Below, in pieces: positions 25,451 through 37,472 of a DNA stretch of 64,000 bases. The notes below the pieces were generated by a model. It was not told the origin of the DNA, did no database searches, and saw only the letters and a list, made by a program, of their open reading frames with translations. Position numbers and translations under genes: made by a program. Origin of the DNA: Gnetum montanum (lineage: Eukaryota; Streptophyta; Gnetopsida; Gnetales; Gnetaceae); contig MNCI01010754.1 of assembly GCA_015680685.1 (NCBI GenBank), forward strand, positions 289,117 to 353,116, given 5' to 3'. The number at the start of each line of letters is the position of its first letter. Positions within the stretch are counted from its first letter, which is position 1.

Positions 25451-26850
25451 CCCATTGAAAATAGGATACTTAGTAAAATTAATGAATTTCTAAATTTCCA
25501 AGGCCAAAAATGAAGGATTTGAGGTTAATTGGAAAGATGCAAGGTAACATTGAATAGACTGAAAGGAACAAAAGGTATAATGGGGTGGAATCTGATAATG
25601 AAATTCATAAATAGAATGAGGAGAAAGGACATGAGATGGTGCATAGGAAAGTTTAAACTTAGAAGAATGATAAAGGAAAGAATAGATTTGGAAATGAAGT
25701 ACTTGGAGGGTATAAAATGATGTGGTGGTGTGCAACAAGTACAAATTACAAAATTTACACAAGTGGGTCCTCTCCAAAGTAAGTTCCAACCTATAATGCC
25801 CTTGCGTAACTACACCCTAAAATGTCCGTAGGCACTAGAAGGATTAAATGTAATCCACACCAGTTCCACAAAACACACATGTGTAAATACCACCATGATG
25901 AGATATGAATTCAATGCTACATAGGACATGAGTCATAAATACATGAGCAGCAAGATGAGGCAAATTGTAGAAGGGATTGTAGCGATTGAGACATGAGGTA
26001 ACTAACTCAAGGCACAATTAATCTTGAGTGTAGGATGTGATTAATGTGTCATTAGCCCATTGTTCCAAAATCAAGACCAAGTCCATTCCTTCGATCAGTG
26101 ACATTGCATTACTTCATCCAATGATGGACAACCATAAGAGCACCATGACAACAAGGTGTACCATCACTTGGTGTTTTGTTCAAGGGAGGAGTGATTCTAA
26201 ATTTATTTGTTGCACTTTGATCTTGATCTTTTCTTTTTCCTTTTGTGTGGCCACTTTGGCACACTCTTCTTGTTTTTTTAAAAATTTTTTTTTCTATGCG
26301 TAATCTAGAGAAGCCACATACCTTCAAGCATGAGTGCATGTATTTCCAGTGGAACCCCCTAGAATAGAATTGGATTTTTTTTATTGAGTGACTTTATTAC
26401 TCTTACTCCCATTTTTGTTAGATCTACAAGGATCTTAGTACACCAAGGCTACATGGTAACTCCTACAGATGTCACCAAAGAGAATCCACAAGTCCCCTTG
26501 ATGTCACACCTTGGTCATTCCCTCTTGGTCTATTCTTCTTCACTATGGGTATAATTAGCACAAAATTACTTTAGGTTTTAGTGATTTCAAGAATATCATC
26601 ATACCCAGAGTAGAACCTCTTATTAATAGAATGGTTGGGTGGATGTGATGGTCTCACTGTCCAAATAATTAGTTACTCGAGACTTGATAGCAAAGAAAAA
26701 CACCTTAACCAATGATTCACATGAATTCTTTATTCATAGATGAGATTACTCATAAAAAGATAAAAAGATAAAACAATAAATTGAAAGATGAAAAACTAGA
26801 AAAAAATTGTAAAATTGAAGAAAATGAAAAACATTTATTAATCCTAGTTG

Positions 26851-27520
26851 TTAGAATGGGGGGTATTCCCCATAACTAAACTTTTGATCATGGTGAAAAT
26901 TAATAAATGGAAGGTTTGGATCTATGCATGTTGGAAATATTGGGACCCTGTCATATCCAAATCATTAGGTGTATTTTGATGTGGTGGTTGGAATGTACCA
27001 AAATTGGGGTGCACATAGTGTATTAAAGTTGACATAATGGGGCAAGTTAGAAGATGAGTTTAATTGATATGGAGTTGACACACTATGGCACACTTAACCA
27101 TAAGGTGGTATGTAAGGATAGATATGTCTCCATATGTGGCTATATTCATTGGGGCAAATGGTTGTTGGAGTATTAATTAGTGGCCCTGATAAGGTAACAT
27201 GAGGCATTGGGTTTGAGGAGAAAGATGCACCACAATGTTGAACTTGTGCTACGTGAGAGGATGTAGTGGTCTCAAAATTGTGCTATCCCTTTCTACGGTT
27301 ATGTCTAAAGAAGGGATGCCTTCAATGTTGCGGAGGGTTCCCACTACAGTTGATAGTAGCAACACAAGTAATGTTCATGGGTTGATGCTATGGTGCAAAA
27401 TCGTTTGGTACTATTGGTGGCAATGTAGAAGGAGGTGAAGGATAAGAATATTGAGGGTGAGGAGAAGTGTAAGGCACATGAGGTGGTGATCATGTTGGAT
27501 AAGACATGGGTTGATATTAT
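26851..27520 (-). pseudogene. Element B gag tail, proline/tyrosine-rich
   Basis: Counterpart of 2904-3662. It has 'PPHVPYTSP', 'QPMNITCVATIN', 'HPFFRH' and the same end (YPPF followed by a stop at 26851). Broken by several stops. Confidence 0.5.
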
Positions 27521-28079
27521 TTAGGACAATGATAATAATGTGGTGAGATAGAGGATGTTGACTTGGTTGGGAAAACATGATGCTAAACCTAATAAGTGCT
27601 TGGGTTCAGATGATATGAATGGTGTGACCAGTTTGGGGGTGTCCTCCCCCATGATTGGAATTTTTGCCACTATGATTGAACACAATATTTTTGTACAAAC
27701 TCTCGAAGTAAGATTCTTTTCCAATGCTCATGTAAATATGATAGGATTGGGCATTAACCTTTGGGATGATTGTACAGGAAAATGTTACATTGATATGTAT
27801 GATTAGTAGTTGAGTTCTTATTCTCTTCAACCCTTCTTTCAAATTTTCTAAGGGTGTTTTGTCTTGCTTCTTAGTTCTTCATGGTTCTACCTCTAATAGT
27901 GTTGTCATATTCTCCAAATTTTCATGTATCCATTCTATCATCTTATTGATCTTTGCCTAAATTTCATCAAGTGATTGTACTATTGGAAAAGATGATTCCA
28001 CCTCCTTGAGGTGAGTTCATTTCTCCTCTTCATGGTTATGGACCTTTGCTAATTCAGGATTTTTGTCCAGTTGAGAGCT

Positions 28080-28735
28080 TTCAACATTCTCCCATTTAGC
28101 CAGTTCTCCTTCTTCTTTTGCTACCCACTTAATAAGCTCTTGGAATTGGTGGGTTCATAGCTCGTATAGTTGACCTAGGGCATACATCCCTATGGTTTCC
28201 CTTGTTTCATTATGTAGCCCATCCCTGATGTGATACATTAGCCTTTTCTCAAAAAATCCATGGCCTAGGAAATTGTTTAATAGTGAATAGTATCTTTCGA
28301 AGGCCATTTCCAAGGGTTCATGTTGTCCCTATTTCCATTCTTCCATTTGTCTCCTCAAGGCTGACACTCTTGCATAGGTTTGATATCTTTCATTAAATAG
28401 TTCCATCATTGTTGGCCAACGTTGAATTGATTTTGGTTTTAAAGAACTATACCATAATTTTTCTTAGCCAACGAGTGTCATAGGAAAGAGCTTAAGTTTT
28501 TTCCATCCATTATCGATGTTTTTCCATGCATAGACATTGTAGAAGGCTTGTAAATGTTGTTGCCGATCTAAATCATAGCCTCATAAAAACTTGGAAAAGT
28601 TGTTTAAATCAAGCCTAGGTAGACAACTTTCCTTACCATGCCTATGGGATATTCAAATATCCTCTTGTATTTGCATTAGGCCCTTAATGACTAGCAAGGG
28701 TTCATCATCACTCATCAACAACTCAAACATTGTAG
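28080..28735 (-). pseudogene. gag: Element B gag, N-terminal and capsid part
   Basis: Starts MFELLMSDDEPLL at 28735 and continues with 'CLPRLDLNNF', a 'HLQAFYN' helix, and 'LMYHI' and 'HELYELRTHQFQELIKW' regions like element A gag. An in-frame TGA follows soon after the start. The start codon coincides with the border to repeat H, so any sequence upstream has been replaced. Confidence 0.55.
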
Positions 28736-28975
28736 AAGGGTGTTCAAAATTTAGTAGAAATTTCACAACAATTTGGCAAAAATTAGCCAAAATTAAATAA
28801 GTGGAAGACCATCATGCATGACCTATTTTAGCCAAAATGATTAGTGTTTGAAGGACTTTTTGGCTTCTCTATAGTTTTTCAAAAAATTGATTTTTTTTTG
28901 GAGATAAAGGAGATGTGAAAATATAGAGCCATTTTGAAGATGTAAATTTTGAAGCACCAAGATCCTATTGTAGTG
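28736..28975 (+). repeat. Repeat H, first copy
   Basis: Starts TGTAGAAGGGTGTT and aligns over its length with 63783-64000, including 'agccaaaatgat' and 'gtttgaaggactttttgg'. The TG start and its position at a sharp break in element B suggest the edge of another LTR-type insertion. No matching right-hand LTR was found. Confidence 0.55.
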
Positions 28976-29152
28976 TATGCCAACAAATTTGAGAGGACTG
29001 TAGGACACATGCTACTCACCCATAAGCTAGAATCCCTACATCATTTTGTAAAATCCATGAAAAAATTATAGTTCTACATCTTGTAATCTCTTAACTTTTT
29101 ATTTTTGGCATGTTAATAACCAACAACACAAATCTATTAGATTCAATTTCTG
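28976..29152. other. Short unassigned stretch upstream of the viral ORF
   Basis: No gene seen. It is AT-rich, and no counterpart was recognised in front of the inverted viral copy. Confidence 0.3.
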
Positions 29153-29401
29153 ATGGATGATGAAGAAGAAGGAATTGATGGAGAAGAAGGAACTAATGCA
29201 GAAGAAAGTAGTGAACTAGAACTAGAGACAGATCTTGAACAAACTGAAGCTCATGGATTCATGATGATAAATTCTTTTCTAGAATGGGATGAAACAACTA
29301 AAGATTGGATGCAGAATCTCACCATGGAAGACTATGCAGAAATCCAAAGCTGGTTAAATGATCAAGAAATATATTCAGCATTAGATGGAGATATGGAGTA
29401 G
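29153..29401 (+). pseudogene. Viral copy 1, acidic N-terminal segment
   Basis: An 82-residue open frame, extremely rich in D and E at its start, then 'MENLTMEDYAEI'-like wording shared with the inverted copy at 41202-41468 (minus). It ends with a TAG two codons before further homologous sequence. It probably belongs to the N-terminal part of the viral polyprotein; no named domain was recognised. Confidence 0.5.
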
Positions 29402-29439
29402 TTGACATAGCAAATGTCCAACCATACCATCAACAACTT

Positions 29440-31700
29440 TCCTGATGAAGAAGCAAGTTTGTCTTCAACATTTCATTGCAAGGAAACACTTATAGGATGA
29501 TTTTTAGAAGAAATGAGTTCATTAATGGATGAGAAGCCACCACCAAAAATCACATAGAAGGTTCCACCAATGTTTCTGATCACACCATATGAGAAGAGAT
29601 TTTCAGTTTTGGCAAAAGTGAATGAAAATCCATAATTCTACAAGAACAACAACATCAAATTAAGCACTTGATGTCTCTACATAGTGTCATCATAATCCCA
29701 ATCAAGTTGGCAGTTGATGTTGAAAGAAAATGGAGAAAATATTAAGCATTCATTGATACAGGAGTCGTGCTAAATTTCTATCACAAAGATGTTCTCAAAA
29801 ATTGGGTCATTAATCCAATCCTAATGAAGCTTGACACAATGAATAGGGTAAGATAATTAATGCATTTTTCTTTTGATGTGCTAGTTCAATTTGGAGATGT
29901 CTACATTGGAAAAACCAACTTTGTGAAAATTTCAGATAGTGGATTTGATGTGGGCATACGTTCTCATTTTTTGGATTCCTGGTTACCATATAGTAGGGTT
30001 AGATTTTCTAATTTGTTCTAATCCAAATGATGAGCCCTAAAAAAAATTAGTAGTAAGTAGAATTCCACCAAAGCTACACCGCAATAAACATCAGCAGATC
30101 AGAAGTGCCTTTAGGTCAGAGAATTCATCAATTTCAGAGATCATCACCTAGCACCAATTGGAAGAGATAGCAATATAGAAATATCAAAATCAACAGAATT
30201 TAATGAAGGCTAGTCTCTTTGACATGGAAGAAAGGGATGCATATCTACTTCTCTCAGCTGAAGAGGAACTTAGAAGATGCTGCTGTGAACATCCACTCCA
30301 ATTCTAGGATAAAGATAGTCTAGAAGCTTTCATTGCCATAGTACATGACATTCCTATCTAGAGAAAAATTATAGTATTGAATTCTATGAATGCTGAAGAA
30401 TTGCAAATCCCAATTGAAGAATTTTTGAAAAAAGGATTAATTCAAGAGTCCTAGTCCAACTATGCTTGGACAAGTTTCATAGTATAGAACCACATAAAAA
30501 TCAAAATAGGCAAGTCTAGAATGATGATCAACTACATTCCTCTCAATGCCATGATAATAGAGGTTAAATGGCCACTACCAAACTAAGAAGCTCTTATATA
30601 GAAGGTTGTGGAGAAAAGGATTTTCAGTAAATTCGATTACAAAAGTAGGTATCATTAGATTAAGATAGTAGCACAAGATATTCACAAGACAATGCTTAGC
30701 ACTCCTCAAGGTCTATATGAATGGATGATTATGCTGTTCAGATTGAAAAATTCCCTAGATCAATTTTAGAGAAGAATGAATGCCATTTTTGGTAATGTTT
30801 CTGATTTTGTAGAAAACTACATTGATGATTTTATCGTGTATTCTAATTCAGTAGAAGAACATGCAAAGCATCTAAATATTTTTGGCCAGCTATGTTAGAA
30901 ACATGGAATAGGATTGTCTGCAAACTCGAAGAAGTTTCAAATTGGACATAGAGAGATCGGATTCCTAGGTATCACTATAAAGGAAGGAAAGATCCATATG
31001 AAGCCCCATGTTTTGTAGAAGATATCGCTATTTCTAGATCAGTTGGCTGATAAAGATCAATGTTTGATGTTTTTGGGTTATTTAAATTATGTATCTAGGC
31101 ACATACCAAAGCTTTTAGATAAACAATGGAGATTCACAAGTGCAAAAATCTAGTGCCATTTAGTTGGAATTCCAAGGCTACAAAACAAGTTCAACAATTA
31201 AAGCAAGAATGTTAGAAGCTTCCACCATTGTCTCTAGTATTTCAAGGACCATTCATCCTCAACACAGATGTAAGCTATGATGCTTGGGCAGCAGTGCTTT
31301 TAAAGGTTGGAAAGAGGTGAGAAGAAGAGATTTGTGCTTATGCGTTAGGAGCTTTCCATAAGAATGAGCTTAACTATTGGCCTACAGAAAAGGAGATTTT
31401 AATAGTAGTCAAAGGCATAGAAAATTTTCATGTCTATCTTATTGAAGGTCCCTTCATTCTAAGGATGGATTTAAGCAATTTAGCTACTCTAATCAAACAA
31501 AAAATCACTGCATCACCAAAGCTACAACAATTTACATGATAACAATTTTTGTTGGCACAGTATCAATTTTCCATTGAGAAAATCCTAGGAACCTTAAACC
31601 ACCTCCTAGACACTCTAACCAGAGAACTAAAGCTATCATAAGGAAAAATGCTTCAACTATAAAGGTTAAATGAAAATTCTCCAGGCTATTCTCAGAACCT
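29440..31700 (+). pseudogene. Viral copy 1, aspartic protease - reverse transcriptase - RNase H
   Basis: A retropepsin active-site triplet D-T-G lies at 29755-29763. RT follows, with the F-D-Y-K-S motif, the GLYEW/LKN motif and a YIDD catalytic motif at 30818-30829. RNase H begins near 31258 with an N-T-D residue group and ends near 31620. No integrase follows, as expected for a virus that does not encode one. More than a dozen stops and at least one frame change interrupt the region. The inverted copy shows the same order. Confidence 0.7.
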
Positions 31701-31803
31701 AAATCAAGACAAAGAAAAATGGAAGGCATGGTTAGTGCAAATGTTGGAAGATTATGTAAAATGGTGTTGATAGGTGAATCAACTTTTTCCTTAGGACTCA
31801 ACC

Positions 31804-32270
31804 ATGAGTATATCAAAGGAATATTCCACATTAGATTTCTTCATCAACATGGTTGATAGGATAGATTGTGTTGTCAACAATCTTCGATGGAGCTATTTAG
31901 CACCATGTCTTCTTCAACATCTCACCATCATGGAAGTTTTAGATAAAATTTTGTTGATTCATCACCCTTTTTCACCAATAAATTAGTGTAAAACTTTTTC
32001 AAGAGCTATTGCAAAGTTGTAAGTGGGAAAACAAGTTGTAAAAATCCTTCTAGTGCATCAACCTCTACTAGAATCTCACTTGGTATGAAAACAAATGAGT
32101 AGTGCCCAGGAAGACTCTAGTGGATGAAGCATCCTCATTAGCATCATCAGTAGGAATCTTGGAGGAGTTATCCAAACTAATGAAGGATTACAATGATTAC
32201 ACTAAGGCACACAGGAAGATTTGCGTAGTACACAAGGCCATCCTCAAAGCAATTGGATAAGGATGACATG
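31804..32270 (+). pseudogene. Viral copy 1, third coding region, unrecognised
   Basis: Begins MSISKEYSTLDFF; the frame is open at 31804-31986 and then continues in another frame with 'LEELSKLMKDYND' helices to about 32270. The inverted copy encodes the same protein (38640 down to about 38190, minus), with better agreement in protein than in third positions by eye. It lies between RNase H and the promoter, where caulimovirids may have a downstream gene. Function unknown. Confidence 0.45.
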
Positions 32271-32365
32271 TTGGACATGTTAGATGGATAAGCATAAAGT
32301 AAAAGTTGTCACCAGTTGTAATTGCTTGGCTTGCATGGAAAGTCCTAGAGTCAATCTCAAAATCC

Positions 32366-32373
32366 TATAAATA
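32366..32373 (+). promoter_or_regulatory. TATA box of the viral copy 1 promoter
   Basis: TATAAATA, conserved at 38087-38094 (reverse complement) in copy 2, in the same relation to the upstream coding region. The roughly 560 bases to 32935 have no long frame and correspond to a pregenomic RNA leader. An AATAAA occurs near 32712. No clear tRNA-Met primer site was found. Confidence 0.55.
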
Positions 32374-32935
32374 AGTTTATACCCTCCTTGCCAAAAACAA
32401 GAGAGAGTGAGTAGCAACTAGTGTGTGTAGTGTCTGGTCAATTGGATTCTTCTTGTGATGTTTAAGTGCTCAATTAGCTAGATTCTGATTCAAATGATGA
32501 GTAACTATAGTTGGTTGATTTTTGGAGTCACCAGTGTTTTCATTGTTATTGCTATTGGAATTTGGATGCTCGTCAAAGAATTTAGGAGTTTTTGAGCCCT
32601 GCAAATCTACTTGCTGTCATAGTGATTTGCTGAAGAGTCATGTGATTGTCTGGGTGTGTTAAAGCTTGCGTTGTATTAGCTAGAAGCTATGTTTTATGGA
32701 GATTCATGCAATAAATCTTGGTTGAAAGGAATTTCCTTTACTTCTATGTACTCCTTTGTTAAATTTGTTGTGAGAGATGAGAGCACTAGGTGAGTTGAGT
32801 AATGAGCGTTGTGTGAGACATCTTACCGAGGTTTTGCTGTGTTGTTTCCACATATTCATTGTCTTTCTCATTGAACACATAGAGGATTCCATGATGATTT
32901 GTAAAAAGCACTACGGTTCATATTGTGAGGATTGC

Positions 32936-34435
32936 AAAAATTAAAATTAAAGGAGTTACAGTCCCTTATTCAGTCGAGGCAATTGCAAAGGCACTCAATA
33001 TTCCTAATGTTAGAGCAAACATTACACATATATCTACAAGATTTGACATAGAGGAAAAGAAGTTATGGCTACAAAGGACATATGACAAAGCAAATAAAGA
33101 ATATAATGAATCACCTACTAAGGACAAAATATATTTCAAGATTGCAACTTACCACATTTTTCCCACTAAGATCTTAAATAGAATTTTCACCTATGCTACA
33201 ATAGAAAGCACTATTCTTATGGGAAATTTAATGTATATCTGGATCATTTATTGTTTCTAGAAATTCAAAGAAGATTTGGAGAAAATAAGGTAGGGAAACT
33301 CACATTTCCATTCCTTGCCTCATCAAAAGTTTATGCAAGCAATTTGGGATTCTAGGGTACACAAATGATGTGTTACAAAAGGCCTAGAGTGCATCCTATA
33401 CTAAGATGTCCAAGCCAGTGCCTCCTAAGAAAGCCCATCTAGAAAAGCTAGTAGGCACTAAGGGAGAAATAAGATCCATACTAGTTGGAAAAAATCTAGC
33501 CACAAAGAAAGAATAAGCAAGACCTAGTGGATTGACACCAACTAGTGATAAATCTAGATCAAGTGCTTCACTAGCACAATAGGATTATTGACCTTTCATG
33601 AACCATTTGTAGCATATTTCTAAACCCATAAGTTAGGGAGCTATGAAAGCTTCTACACTATATAAAATTAGAGATAATTCTATAAGGCCTACAGTATTAA
33701 GGGGATTCACTAATGATCAAATCTCATTGCAAGCAAGAAAAAATGAAGTTTGGACACAACAAATCTTTGGTAATGCTACATCTTTTCATGTCATGTTGGA
33801 GACAAGAGAAGAAGCCATAGTCATGGTAATTTAACACCAGGATGTAGTAGGAGTAATAGAGGTGATCGTGGATCATATTAAAGAATCATTTAATATTTTC
33901 ATTATGCCACTAGTAGATATTACTAGAACTAGAGATGTTGAAATGATATCTAGTACATCCTTTCCTCCAAAAGAACATGAAGATATCTTAGATTGATTAC
34001 TATGGATAGCCCAAGTAATGCATAATCCTTTTGATATCCCTAGCAATATCACTTTAGTCCAATCAAATCTAATATTAACAAATGGTAATCTAGTAATGAC
34101 TAAAAAGTGTAGATATTGCAAGTTGAATTAATAGCCTTAAGAATAGAAAAGAGAGACCTTGCACAATACACAGTGCCAAACTAGCTAGATAAATTCAAAA
34201 CTAGACAATTGACCCAGCTCATAGTGAAAAAAGAGAATGCAACATGGAACACCTTTATAGTAGCAGCTCAAACATATGCACATGTCAAAGCATTAACGAC
34301 CCTTAAAGAACAAAACAAAATAATTGTTGCTAAAAATACAAGGTTGATAGATATAGAAAAATAAAAGAATGTTCTCAAAGAAAGTATCCATCAACTTAGA
34401 CAATAATTTAAAAGAGTCAACTAGAACATGCAAAA
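32936..34435 (+). mobile_element. Element G: fragment of an A-family ORF2
   Basis: Starts exactly where viral copy 1 ends. The reading 'GVTVPYSVEAIAKALNIPN', 'WLQRTYDKANKEYN', 'KDKIYFKIATYHIFPTKILN' (open at 32925-33260) and later 'EVWTQQIFGNATSFHVM' is homologous to ORF2 of element A from about 6070 to 7560. LTRs and gag of this copy are not seen. It lacks its start and its final coiled-coil part. Confidence 0.65.
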
Positions 34436-34870
34436 ATTATCCCTTATTCAAAAATTATCCATGATTCAAAAATCTTACTTAATTTCTGAAAAATAAATTT
34501 TAAGAAAATTGTGATTGATTGTGGCTTGCAACCCCTGATTTCTCCATATTATGCATGAACTATGACTTGCATCTTATTGCATTGGTAAACTTCAAATATT
34601 TTCAACCTCTAATTCTTATTCATTGTAACTTCTTGTGGCCCACCAATTCAAAATATTACCTGAAATGGCTCACAACCAATTACTAAATTTAGAAAATATA
34701 TCCAATTATGAAAATGCATAAACTATGACAAACTATAATTCATAGTTACTCATAGTAGTAGAATGTAGTTGATTACGATTTGCAGTAAGCTTGTAGTTGT
34801 GTATCCAACATCATAAAAGCATACAAATAACTTCAATAAGACTTCCAAACAAAAATACACATATCCTACT
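34436..34870. other. Unassigned AT-rich stretch
   Basis: No coding or RNA feature seen. Words such as 'ttgcagtaagcttgtagttg' recall the GTAGTTG/GCAGTT-rich stretch at 41560-41720, but the link is weak. Confidence 0.25.
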
Positions 34871-34939
34871 ACACTTAGGAGACATTGAGGATATGAATTA
34901 ACTTATAGAATGTGTGGATGTCCTCATCATCTTCCTCAC

Positions 34940-35070
34940 TTTTAGAAAGACCCTTATATTATTTGGGTAATAAATTTGAATCATATCAAGTCAAAATCAT
35001 TCTCATAAACCCAGATAATATTCTTAGGTCCTTCATCACTCCAATGCATCAAGTACTTATACATATTCTT
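34940..35070 (-). pseudogene. Element F chromodomain
   Basis: Reads 'YLMHWSDEGPKNIIWVYEND', which fits the core of a chromodomain: hydrophobic strand, W, then a W-x-x-x-N/D turn. This is the hallmark of chromoviruses, where it follows integrase and may guide integration to chromatin. A frameshift or stop separates it from integrase. Confidence 0.5.
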
Positions 35071-35599
35071 GCCTCTTATACTTCTTGCCTATTTTCCTTG
35101 TGACACAATTAGGTTTCCTGATGTTATCAATGGAGTTTGAGGTCCAATTACAACCTTGAGAACTTCAAAAATATTCTTCAAGTTTGATGCAAGAACATTT
35201 CCACAAGAGGGGCTCAAATATGAAACAAAAGAAACACAAGAAATAGGAAAATGATTAAACAAATCAATCTTATAAACATTGGGATTAATCTTAGCCCTAA
35301 TTCTAGGGATTACTCTTGGCCCTAATTCTAAATGGACTAATACTCCTTAATTTAAGCTTGTAGAAATGCACATTCTTCTACCTTTCTTTGCTCAAATAGA
35401 TCCCCATATAATCATCAATACGAAATTCAACTTTTCTCTTGTCCTCATTGGCCTTAAAAGACATATCTTTAGTCCTCTTCTCCAAGTGAGACATTACTTA
35501 TTGATAAAATTACTTCATTTTATCAACAAAATTAGGACTCAAAGAGGCATAATAAATAACTTTATTTAATTCATCTAACATATTTGGTGAATAATCATA

Positions 35600-36400
35600 A
35601 TCGGAAGCAAAAGGACTCTTACAAATACTAGTATGGAAAGCATTATTATAGAAGAATTCAACATGTGCCAACATATTCTCCTATCTTTCAGGCCGATCCT
35701 CACATGAAGATATATGAATCTTTAAGAAAGACCTATTTACAACCTAAGTTTATCCATCACTTTAAGGATGATACGCTATAGAAAATGATAACTTTATTTT
35801 CAAAAATTTTCAAAGAGATCATAAAAATAAAATTTAAATTTGACATTCCTTTTACTTACAATATTTAATGGAATGTCATGCAATTTCATAACATGATAAA
35901 AAAATAAATTACCAATATGAAAAACATCACTACTCCTTTTACATAGAATGAAATTAGTCATCTTGATAAATTTATCTACCATAACAAGAATAAAATCATG
36001 ACCAAATCTTGTTCTTAGAATGGTATAAATAAAGTTCAAAGAAATACTTTCCTAAGAAGCATCTAGGATTGGCAAATGTATGAAGTGTTCATCAACACCT
36101 TTCCATCCTTTGAACTTTTGGAAAACATAACATTTCTTAATAAATTTGACAACATATCTATACATACTTAGATAAAAATAATTGTTGCTCACCAATTCCA
36201 ATATATTTGTCTTGTTCATGTGTCTATCCATGTCACTATTATGATTCTATTCAAATTTAAAATCATATTTGAAAACACAAATTTTACCATCTCTCAAAGA
36301 AATACCATTTTTCATATGATAAGCCTTTCATGTATCAGCTCTTCCTAATAATGGAGTGTTTAATTCTTTCTAACTATTACAAAAATTAGTATTATTTCAA
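35600..36400 (-). pseudogene. Element F integrase
   Basis: The central open frame (36039-35800) reads 'FGHDFILVMVDKFIKMTNFI', then 'KLHDIPLNIVSKRNVKFK'. This is the catalytic core of a Ty3 integrase, with the second catalytic position changed (K where D is usual). The zinc-finger part lies upstream in broken frames. Confidence 0.7.
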
Positions 36401-36469
36401 TACAATTTGGTAAATAATTAAAGCCATTAACCTCAACACAAGAATGAGATATATGAATTTTAGATAAAG

Positions 36470-36860
36470 AATCAGTTGCTACATTAGATTTATTAGATGT
36501 ATGTTTCAAAACAAAATAAAATTATTGATGTCACTCAACTCATTTCATATGTTTGACACTCAATTTCCTTTTAGCATTTAAAAATAAATTTTTTTATGAT
36601 CAATGAGTAGAAAAAATTTAGATCCCAATAAATAATATCTGTAATAGTTCATTTCTTGAATTATAGCATATAGCTCTTTCTTATATACACTATACTTTTA
36701 CCTAGAATCATTTAATTTTTTAGAAGAGAATGTAATTTTCTTATCGTCTTGGAAAATCACATCACCAATAGCAATTTCACTTCCATTCATATTTATTTCA
36801 AAATGTTTGGAGAAATTTGGAATTTTCAAAATTTCATAACTAAAATTTTTTTCATTGAAA
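36470..36860 (-). pseudogene. Element F RNase H
   Basis: Contains 'FEINMNGSEIAIGDVIFQDD', then 'KKLNDSR', 'YSVYKKELYAIIQEM' and 'YYLLGSKFFLLIDHK', in the order of Ty3 RNase H. The first catalytic aspartate is replaced by N. Confidence 0.65.
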
Positions 36861-36939
36861 CCTTGGAAATAATTCTCGTTTGCATCATTTCATAAAAAAG
36901 TGAAATTCTTTTTTTAAAGAAGATATCATAGGCCATGTA

Positions 36940-37472
36940 ATACTATTAAAGTTTGTAATAAATATTCTATAGAAATCAATCAAACCAATAAAAAATCTCA
37001 TCTTTCCTATATCTCTAGGTGAATATTGCTCCTTGATTGCCTTGATCTTGTTTGATTCCATATTAACTTAATTTTTAGAGACAAAATAACTTAAACACAT
37101 TTTACTATTCATACAATGCAAATTCTTGGCATTGATGGCTAATTAGGCTTCATGAAACTTTGAGAATACCAACCTCAAGTATTACACATGCTCATCTTCA
37201 TTAAAACTATATAAGAATATTACTAAAGAAATCAATGCAACATTTTCCAAAAAGGTCTCTCAAAACATCATGCATAAGCTTCATGAATGTGAATATAGCA
37301 TTGGTTATACCAAAAGGCATGAATAAACATTCATATAAATCATAAAGAGTCTTGAATGTCATTTTACATTCATCTTCTAGTCTAATTTGATTTTGATGAT
37401 AGTTACATTTTAAATTAATCTTAGAAAATATTTTAACATAGGAAAAAATATTAATAATGTTGGGGTTTAGAA
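36940..37472 (-). pseudogene. pol: Element F reverse transcriptase (N-terminus missing)
   Basis: Reads 'FSKINLKCNYHQNQIRLEDE', 'CKMTFKTLYDLYECLFMPFG' and 'FMKLMHDVLRDLFGKC', then 'IDFFSN' where the catalytic Y/F-x-D-D should be, so both aspartates are lost. The first RT motifs lie beyond the junction with viral copy 2 and are absent. Confidence 0.75.

Larger units (their letters stand above)
21046..28735 (-). mobile_element. Element B: second A-family copy, 5' part missing
   Basis: Minus-strand copy of the element A family: 3' LTR at 21046-21891, ORF2 from 24856 down to about 22215, leader intron, internal promoter-like block, P/Y-rich gag tail (27520-26851) and gag (28735-28080). The copy ends abruptly at its gag start, where repeat H begins; its 5' LTR and primer site are not in the window. 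As in A, no pol motifs occur between gag and ORF2. Confidence 0.8.
29153..32935 (+). mobile_element. Endogenous caulimovirid-like sequence, copy 1
   Basis: An integrated, decayed pararetrovirus segment. Order: a short acidic ORF, protease-RT-RNase H, a third coding region, then a TATA box and long leader. RT-RNase H without integrase, followed by a promoter that reads into a leader, is the arrangement of plant pararetroviruses (Caulimoviridae). The RT motif wording is also closer to that family than to Ty3 elements; related gymnosperm sequences have been called gymnendoviruses. An inverted copy lies at 37474-41480. All frames have stops, so it cannot be expressed as functional protein. Confidence 0.7.
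34871..37472 (-). mobile_element. Element F: chromovirus (Ty3) pol remnant
   Basis: On the minus strand RT, RNase H, integrase and chromodomain follow in the canonical Ty3 order from 37472 down to about 34940. No LTR, gag or protease was recognised. The RT begins directly at the edge of viral copy 2. Stops are frequent. Confidence 0.7.

Noticed and set aside
32880-32935. Search for a tRNA-Met primer site at the viral end point
   Set aside because: No TGGTATC-type word is present at either end point; a decayed or different primer cannot be excluded, so no site was annotated.
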